From assembly GCF_034044715.1 (NCBI RefSeq), contig NZ_JAXCLW010000006.1, forward strand, positions 62,001-126,000: a DNA stretch of 64,000 bases. Reading direction: 5' to 3'. The notes beneath the pieces are model-generated. The model did not search any database. It saw only the letters and a program-made list of their open reading frames with translations, and had not been told where the DNA came from. The position numbers and the translations under genes are program-made. This document shows, in pieces, positions 59,866 through 64,000 of the stretch. The stretch comes from Dongia_B soli (GTDB taxonomy: Bacteria; Pseudomonadota; Alphaproteobacteria; Dongiales; Dongiaceae). Within the stretch, counting starts at the first letter, position 1; each line of letters begins with the position of its first letter.

Positions 59866-59890
59866 GGAACCCCGGCGCGCGTAGGCGGTT
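59866..59890 (+). promoter_or_regulatory. EcfG-type promoter of the PRC-barrel gene
   Basis: GGAAC (59866-59870), 16 bp, GGTT (59887-59890), followed by a leader of about 110 bp to ATG 60006. Confidence 0.6.
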
Positions 59891-60005
59891 TGGTCAACAT
59901 GGGGTGGTCGATGGGGAGCAGGCCCGTCAGCACGTTCCGATCGGCCGGTTCCGGTCCATCGACACGCCCCAAGCGAGTTTTTCTGGAGGGAATAAGGAGA
60001 GCGAC

Positions 60006-60509
60006 ATGAAACGCGAACTGTTAATGAGCGGTGTGGTTGCTTGTATGTTGGCGGTGACACCGGCAATGGCGCAGAGCACCAATGATACGAACCAACCGGC
60101 AACGCAGGCGCCGGCAGCAACGGCACCGGCAGTGCCGGCCGATCAGCAGCCCAGTGCTGCGAATGAAACCAAGACCAACGATGCCACGACCGATGTGTCG
60201 AAAGGCGCAGCAACCGCGATGAAGAATACCGATGGCACGCTGAATGCCAGCCAGATCATCGGCCTCAAGGTGACGGATGCGCAGAACAATTCCGTCGGAA
60301 AGGTCAGTGAAGTGCTGATGGGCGAAAACGGTCGGGCCGAAGGCGTCGTGGTCGATGTCGGCGGTATCCTGGGCGTCGGCTCACATCCGGTCCGGTTGGG
60401 CTGGAAGGATCTCAAGCTGTCAGAAAAGGACGGCAAGGCCACGGCGAGCGTGAATATCTCGTCTGACGAACTGAAGGCCATGCCGGCTTATAAGACAGCT
60501 GCCGATTAA
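60006..60509 (+). CDS. Secreted PRC-barrel domain protein
   Basis: A 167-residue exported protein. The signal peptide (MKRELLMSGVVACMLAVTPAMA) is followed by a disordered Thr/Asn/Pro/Ala stretch (24-75). A PRC-barrel domain (about 80-160) has ASQIIGLKVTDAQNNSVGKV, EGVVVDVGGILGVGSHPV and LSEKDGKATASVN. PRC-barrels of this sort are common among general-stress genes; the ligand is unknown. AATAAGGAGAGCGAC before ATG 60006 sets the start. It has its own EcfG-type promoter and a strong terminator. Confidence 0.88.
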   Translation: MKRELLMSGVVACMLAVTPAMAQSTNDTNQPATQAPAATAPAVPADQQPSAANETKTNDATTDVSKGAATAMKNTDGTLNASQIIGLKVTDAQNNSVGKVSEVLMGENGRAEGVVVDVGGILGVGSHPVRLGWKDLKLSEKDGKATASVNISSDELKAMPAYKTAAD

Positions 60510-60548
60510 AGGCACTGCGTCATCGGGCGATACGATCGTCCATTGAAG

Positions 60549-60582
60549 AGGCGGCGGGGAATTTCCCGCCGCCTTGTTTTTT
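60549..60582 (+). terminator. Rho-independent terminator after the PRC-barrel gene
   Basis: AGGCGGCGGG-GAATTT-CCCGCCGCCT with a TTGTTTTTT tail, 40 bp after the stop. Confidence 0.92.
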
Positions 60583-60719
60583 GGTTCGCCCCTGTGGAAA
60601 GTAAGTTCGATTCTTGCGGAATTAGTGCTTCGCTTCGCTAATGGTTGCTTAATTCCCCCTCGCCAAAAATAGCCCCAGTGATTAATGATGCGGGCGTTAC
60701 AGGTTTGGGCGGAATCATC

Positions 60720-61385
60720 ATGAAGCGAAGCGAAGTACGGAAGGGCGGGCAGGCGGATACCCAGCGTGCCGTGAACCAGCGGGCAGCGAATATGGCGCGT
60801 CTGGCCTTCGGCCTGGTATTGGGCTGTTTAGTCGCAGCTACGGCGGAGGCCGATGTGCCGGCACATTTGCAGATGTCGACTGCGTCGTGGGACGATAGAG
60901 ACGCCGACGGCAAGGAAGTCCAGGGCCATGCCTCTTTTCGTACCGGTAGTGGGGCGCTGCGCCAATGCGATGGTAAGAGCGAGGTCGTGGCCATCCGTTT
61001 TAACCGCCGTACCGCGCCGCTGATCAATCAAGTCCAATCAGGTCGCCCGCTTGATCTCGCCCAGCAGGTCAAGGCCGCGGTGACCGACGGCCTGCGTAAA
61101 ACGGTCTGCGATGCGAAAGGTGATTTCCGCTTTGAGAGCATGGCGGCCGGCTTCTGGTACGTCTGGACCCAGCTCCCCCTAGCGGCGTCCGAGCCGGCTG
61201 CGAATACCAAGACGATCGCCGAGACGACGATCGGCACCACCTTCTTGATGGACAGTGCATCGGCGACGAAGACTGCCACCGGCGTTCTCGCCACTTTCGT
61301 TGTGGTTTCGTCGGGGAAGACGAATGACGTCGATCTGTCTGCGGATGTCGTGAAGCTCTGGCCGACCTGGACCGAGACACGCTAG
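60720..61385 (+). CDS. Exported protein of unknown function
   Basis: A 221-residue protein. A hydrophobic signal (MARLAFGLVLGCLVAATAEA) lies after a charged lead, ending near EADVPAHL. The mature part has two Cys (QCDGKSE, TVCDAKGDFRF) that could pair and a C-terminal WPTWTETR. No family recognised. ATG 60720 follows GGGCGGA; ATG 60792, directly before the hydrophobic segment, is an alternative that would give a cleaner signal peptide. It ends five bases before the stop of the convergent small gene. Confidence 0.65.
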   Translation: MKRSEVRKGGQADTQRAVNQRAANMARLAFGLVLGCLVAATAEADVPAHLQMSTASWDDRDADGKEVQGHASFRTGSGALRQCDGKSEVVAIRFNRRTAPLINQVQSGRPLDLAQQVKAAVTDGLRKTVCDAKGDFRFESMAAGFWYVWTQLPLAASEPAANTKTIAETTIGTTFLMDSASATKTATGVLATFVVVSSGKTNDVDLSADVVKLWPTWTETR

Positions 61386-61390
61386 CCGCG

Positions 61391-61660
61391 TTACTTGTCG
61401 ATGAACTTATGGAAACGGCTCAATTTGCCGTCGGCCGTCTTTTCCTGATAGAGAAAATTGAGCCTGTTCTTATCGAACGTGCGGAAGAAGTCGTCCCAGC
61501 TGATTTCTTCGAGACCTTCCTCAGGTTCGCCGAAATCGATCCTCAACAGCCCGCCGCCTTGTTTGTCCGCAGTCGCCGCCAAGCGGGACGGTCGGCCCTT
61601 GCGTTCTTCCACCCAGGAGCGGATGACGTCGTGATCGGTCGTCGTCTTGCCCTCGCTCAT
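61391..61660 (-). CDS. Small acidic protein, downstream partner of the HisE-like gene
   Basis: An 89-residue soluble protein: DHDVIRSWVEERKGRPSRL, LLRIDFGEPEEGLEEISWDD and FLYQEKTADGKLSRFHKFI. Similar small proteins are widespread in soil alphaproteobacteria and are sometimes called 1,4-alpha-glucan branching protein, which is not supported by anything in the sequence. AAAGGATCTGGC precedes ATG 61660. It starts 13 bp after the HisE-like gene and shares its transcript and presumably its stress promoter. Confidence 0.75.
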   Translation of the reverse strand: MSEGKTTTDHDVIRSWVEERKGRPSRLAATADKQGGGLLRIDFGEPEEGLEEISWDDFFRTFDKNRLNFLYQEKTADGKLSRFHKFIDK

Positions 61661-61673
61661 GCCAGATCCTTTC

Positions 61674-62072
61674 TTAGAGTTTCTCGGCCAAGCCGCGCGC
61701 CTTCTCGCGGCGTCGCATTTCATTCCAGACGTCGTCAGGCGTGACCCCGGTCTCGTTCCAGAGAACGACCAGGTGATAAAGTAAATCGGCGCTTTCGCAG
61801 ACGACAGCCTCACGATCCTCGCCGATAGCGGCGATCACCACTTCGACCGCCTCCTCCCCAACCTTCTGCGCCACTTTCAGGCGCCCTTTCCGAAGCAATT
61901 TCGCTGTCTTCGTGTCGTTCAGCGCAATCCTCGACTTGCCGGCGCCGGTCGCGTCCCGCTGCAGAGGTCTGGTAGAGGCAGTTTTCCCGTCGCGGCCGCC
62001 ATGTCCTTCCCCGGTATGAAGCGCCGACACTTCGTGAACCGCTCGATAAAGTCTTTGAAGCTGTTCGGTCAT
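61674..62072 (-). CDS. HisE-like phosphoribosyl-ATP pyrophosphohydrolase family protein
   Basis: All-alpha NTP pyrophosphohydrolase of the HisE/MazG superfamily, 132 residues. The conserved region is in the second half: TAKLLRKGRLKVAQKVGEEAVEVV, then ESADLLYHLVVLWNE, with the EExxE and ExxD metal-binding acids. A 55-residue N-terminal extension precedes it. It lies far from any other his gene and carries a stress-type promoter, so a house-cleaning role may be more likely than histidine synthesis. Downstream partner at 61391. Confidence 0.8.
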   Translation of the reverse strand: MTEQLQRLYRAVHEVSALHTGEGHGGRDGKTASTRPLQRDATGAGKSRIALNDTKTAKLLRKGRLKVAQKVGEEAVEVVIAAIGEDREAVVCESADLLYHLVVLWNETGVTPDDVWNEMRRREKARGLAEKL

Positions 62073-62135
62073 TCTGTTCGCAGGCAGAGGAGCGATGACT
62101 GTCTGCCTGTCCTTTCTCTGTTAACTCTTGAGCGC

Positions 62136-62161
62136 AACAGCTCCCTATCAGCGAAAGTTCC
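62136..62161 (-). promoter_or_regulatory. EcfG-type promoter of the HisE-like operon
   Basis: GGAAC (62161-62157), 17 bp, TGTT (62139-62136) on the minus strand, 64 bp before the start at 62072. The spacer is one base longer than in the other three promoters of the island. Confidence 0.5.
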
Positions 62162-62242
62162 CGGCCAGGGAGCGTCACACCCGTGTGAGGTTCCGGATCA
62201 CAAATTTATGTTCGGAGTCGCTTTGCTTTTCATTCCCCAAGC

Positions 62243-62267
62243 GGAACGCAGCCGACGATAGTTGGTT
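62243..62267 (+). promoter_or_regulatory. EcfG-type promoter of the KGG gene
   Basis: GGAAC (62243-62247), 16 bp, GGTT (62264-62267), 44 bp before ATG 62311. Same spacing and same GGTT as the PRC-barrel promoter. Confidence 0.65.
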
Positions 62268-62310
62268 ACTAAGATCCAGCGGCGTGATGATCGCAAGGAG
62301 GAGCATCGCT

Positions 62311-62523
62311 ATGACTCAAGAGAAAAGGGGATTTGCCGCGATGGATGCGGATAAGCGGCGTGAGATTGCCAGCAAGGGCGGCAGCGCCAGCGGCGGCAAT
62401 TTCAAGAACGATCCGCAACGCGCGGCCGCTGAAGGGCGCAAAGGGGGGCGTGAAAGCGGCGGGAATTTTGCCCGGGACCGCAACCGTGCGGTAGAAGCGG
62501 GACGGAAGGGTGGCCGCGCGTAA
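62311..62523 (+). CDS. KGG-repeat general stress protein
   Basis: A 70-residue hydrophilic protein of the YciG/con-10 type. Three motif ends are seen: EIASKGG (18-24), GGNFKNDPQRAAAEGRKGG (28-46) and GGNFARDRNRAVEAGRKGG (50-68). Proteins of this group are strongly induced by stress and are mostly disordered. AAGGAGGAGCATCGCT precedes ATG. It has a close match to the general-stress promoter. The motif aligns with the tail repeats of the hemerythrin fusion 6 kb away. Confidence 0.9.
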   Translation: MTQEKRGFAAMDADKRREIASKGGSASGGNFKNDPQRAAAEGRKGGRESGGNFARDRNRAVEAGRKGGRA

Positions 62524-62559
62524 GCTATCCGCGCGAAAGTAAAAATCGGTGGTGGCCTG

Positions 62560-62602
62560 CTGCCTCCAGACTTAAGATCGTCGTTTACGATTAAGGAGGC
62601 AG
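62560..62602 (+). promoter_or_regulatory. Hairpin enclosing the ribosome binding site of the DUF427 gene
   Basis: Outer stem CTGCCTCC (62560-62567) / GGAGGCAG (62595-62602), then TTA/TAA and ATCGT/ACGAT with a CGTTT loop; the left arm has AGAC and AG bulges. The Shine-Dalgarno AAGGAGG (62593-62599) lies wholly in the right arm, six bases before ATG 62606. Folding would block translation, as in RNA thermometers or other riboregulators. Confidence 0.5.
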
Positions 62603-62605
62603 GTC

Positions 62606-63403
62606 ATGGCAAATGGCACCATGGCGCCGGAGAGGGTCAAAACGATCCTGTTCGAGCCGACGCCACGCCGATTGCGCGTGGAAGTGGAAAAGACAGTCGT
62701 CGCCGACACGATCCGCGGCATGATCCTCATCGAAAGCGGACATTTGCCGGTCTACTATTTTCCCCGGGCCGACGTGCGCTTCGATCTTCTGGAAGAATCC
62801 TCACGGACAACTCACTGCCCTTATAAAGGAGAGGCGGCCTATTGGCACCTTATTCTGGGCGCGCGGAAGATCGAGGATGCGGTCTGGGGCTATCCGAGGC
62901 CTGTAGCAACTGCGCCCGGTTATGAGCCACCCCAAGGCCCCACCGCTGAAAGCCTGTCGGAATATGTCGCCTTTTATTGGAACAAGGTCGATCACTGGTA
63001 TGAGGAAGACGAAGAGGTTTTCGTACATCCACGCAATCCCTATAAACGTGTCGATGCCATCGCCAGCAGACGGCGTGTCGAGGTGATCATCGGGGGCGAA
63101 ATGGTGGCGACGTCGACCAATGCCATCTTCCTGTTCGAAACCGGCGTGCCTGTTCGGTATTACCTGCCCCGCGAAGACGTAAGGCCGAGCGTCTTGCAAT
63201 CCAGCGAGACGCATAGCCGTTGCCCGTATAAGGGTATCGCCAGCTATCATCGCGTCGTCGTCAACGGTAAGGATTATGGCGATCTCGCCTGGTATTATCC
63301 CGATCCCCTCCAGGAAGCCTATCGCATCAAGGATCGCATCGCCTTCTACAACGAAAAGGTCGATGCCATAAAAATCGAGGGCATCGAACAACCGAAACCG
63401 TAG
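62606..63403 (+). CDS. Tandem DUF427-domain protein
   Basis: A 265-residue protein with two DUF427 domains. Domain 1 (about 15-105) has KTVVADTIRGMILIESGHLP, YYFPRADVR and HCPYKGEAAYW (C71). Domain 2 (about 150-255) repeats the pattern: GGEMVATSTNAIFLFETGVP, YYLPREDVR and RCPYKGIASYHRV, ending AFYNEKVD. The fold is a small beta barrel; function unknown. It follows the KGG gene by 82 bp, its ribosome site is in a hairpin, and a GFA-family gene follows 44 bp later. Confidence 0.88.
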   Translation: MANGTMAPERVKTILFEPTPRRLRVEVEKTVVADTIRGMILIESGHLPVYYFPRADVRFDLLEESSRTTHCPYKGEAAYWHLILGARKIEDAVWGYPRPVATAPGYEPPQGPTAESLSEYVAFYWNKVDHWYEEDEEVFVHPRNPYKRVDAIASRRRVEVIIGGEMVATSTNAIFLFETGVPVRYYLPREDVRPSVLQSSETHSRCPYKGIASYHRVVVNGKDYGDLAWYYPDPLQEAYRIKDRIAFYNEKVDAIKIEGIEQPKP

Positions 63404-63447
63404 ACGCGGTGGTCATAGGACAGGCGCGGGCGTCAGGAGAGGTGATC

Positions 63448-63924
63448 ATGAAGCTCGAAGGTTCGTGTTATTGCGGGGCCGTCAAATTTACCGTCAAGGC
63501 TTATGCCCCGGTGCCCTTTCTACGATGCTATTGCTCCATTTGCCGCAAGACCGCCGGTGGCGGTGGCTATGCGATCAATCTCGGCGCCAAAGCTTCGACG
63601 CTGAAAGTGAAGGGCGAGGAACATATCTCGGTTTTCCACGCGGTCATTAACGGAGAGAAGAGTTCCGGCCAACGGCGTTTTTGCAAGCATTGCGGCACCG
63701 CGCTTTGGGTCTGGGATCCACAATGGCCGGACCTCATCCATCCCTTTGCCAGCGCCATCGACAGCGACCTGCCGGAACCGCCGGAGACCGTCCATATGAT
63801 GCTGGGTTCCAAGGCGAATTGGGTCAAGCCGCAGATCGGCAAGGGCGACGAGAAGTCCGATACCTATCCCAGCCAGTCGTTGGAGGACTGGCACAAGGCG
63901 CATAACCTGCTGGAGAAGGCTTAG
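63448..63924 (+). CDS. GFA-family zinc protein (Gfa-like, CENP-V domain)
   Basis: A 158-residue protein of the glutathione-dependent formaldehyde-activating enzyme fold. Zinc-site cysteines are all present: C7 and C9 (CYCGAVKF), C27, C29 and C32 (CYCSICRKT), C79 and C82 (FCKHCGTALW). Members other than Gfa itself have unproven activities. AGGAGAGGTGATC precedes ATG 63448. Probably co-transcribed with the DUF427 gene. Confidence 0.9.
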   Translation: MKLEGSCYCGAVKFTVKAYAPVPFLRCYCSICRKTAGGGGYAINLGAKASTLKVKGEEHISVFHAVINGEKSSGQRRFCKHCGTALWVWDPQWPDLIHPFASAIDSDLPEPPETVHMMLGSKANWVKPQIGKGDEKSDTYPSQSLEDWHKAHNLLEKA

Positions 63925-63972
63925 GCGCATATCGCTTCTGCCACGCTTATCAGACAGCTTGCCCGGCCCTCG

Positions 63973-64000
63973 CCATGGACCCTCGGATCAAGTCCGAGGA
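63973..64000 (+). repeat. REP copy at the right window edge
   Basis: Core begins at 63979 with the A:T stem type and is cut at position 64000 within its right arm. Confidence 0.8.

Overview
The window reads as chromosomal DNA of a high-GC alphaproteobacterium, probably Rhodospirillales-like; no rRNA or other taxonomic marker is present, so this rests on gene content. Pointers are a phasin, a small MCPA-type membrane peptide, AraC_N and DUF4239 families, and GGAAC-N16/17-NGTT (EcfG-type) general-stress promoters. No tRNA, rRNA, CRISPR array, phage or complete insertion sequence was seen. The most obvious genome-wide signature is a family of 27 palindromic REP-like repeats (23-bp core, ACCCTCGG(R)-TCAAG-(Y)CCGAGGGT) confined to intergenic DNA and often in inverted pairs about 105 bp apart.

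Layout. 0-3 kb: a Tat-exported PhoD phosphatase cut by the window edge, a His-tailed phasin behind a possible FNR/FixK box, and two small genes. 3-6 kb: three tandem YCII/DGPF genes and their cognate ECF42-type sigma factor, which carries an in-frame amber stop. 5.9-8.6 kb: a tandem array of about 200-bp units, then a tetR-thioesterase pair and a lysR. 8.7-14.7 kb: assimilatory sulfur block cysJ, cysI, an internally deleted 1-Cys peroxiredoxin remnant, metB-like and a 5-formyl-THF cyclo-ligase. 14.7-19.2 kb: marR, DUF4239, xth-type nuclease, an Atu4866-domain protein, araC and a decayed M23 peptidase tail. 19.4-26.3 kb: TauD-type dioxygenase, NDP-forming acyl-CoA synthetase, enoyl-CoA hydratase and a complete polar amino-acid ABC importer. 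26.6-33.7 kb: hemC, an aldehyde dehydrogenase, an Nramp transporter, two GSTs and an SDR. 34-36 kb: ECF sigma/anti-sigma pair and a membrane protein. 36.6-40.6 kb: L-lysine monooxygenase-like flavoenzyme, AhpD-like protein and DHA2 exporter. 40.7-50.2 kb: an 860-residue disordered single-pass protein, S41 peptidase, DUF1772, a sorbosone-dehydrogenase-like lipoprotein, a LysR-SDR-tautomerase cluster, DUF1289 and an APH(6)-like kinase. 50.2-55.4 kb: a REP array, UvrA2-like ATPase and a LysR/SDR pair.

55.4-64 kb is the most interesting part: a general-stress island. Four transcription units share GGAAC-N16/17-NGTT promoters: a hemerythrin domain fused to GWxGDPxGH-type repeats (with an internal start that could release the tail alone), a secreted PRC-barrel protein, a HisE-like pyrophosphohydrolase with a small partner, and a two-repeat KGG protein. 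The GWxGDP repeats of the fusion align with the KGG repeats of the last gene, suggesting one motif family in two co-regulated proteins. The DUF427 gene next to it has its Shine-Dalgarno buried in a hairpin. Within the island lies a decayed patch (57.6-58.4 kb) with a broken secreted ORF and a broken APC permease.
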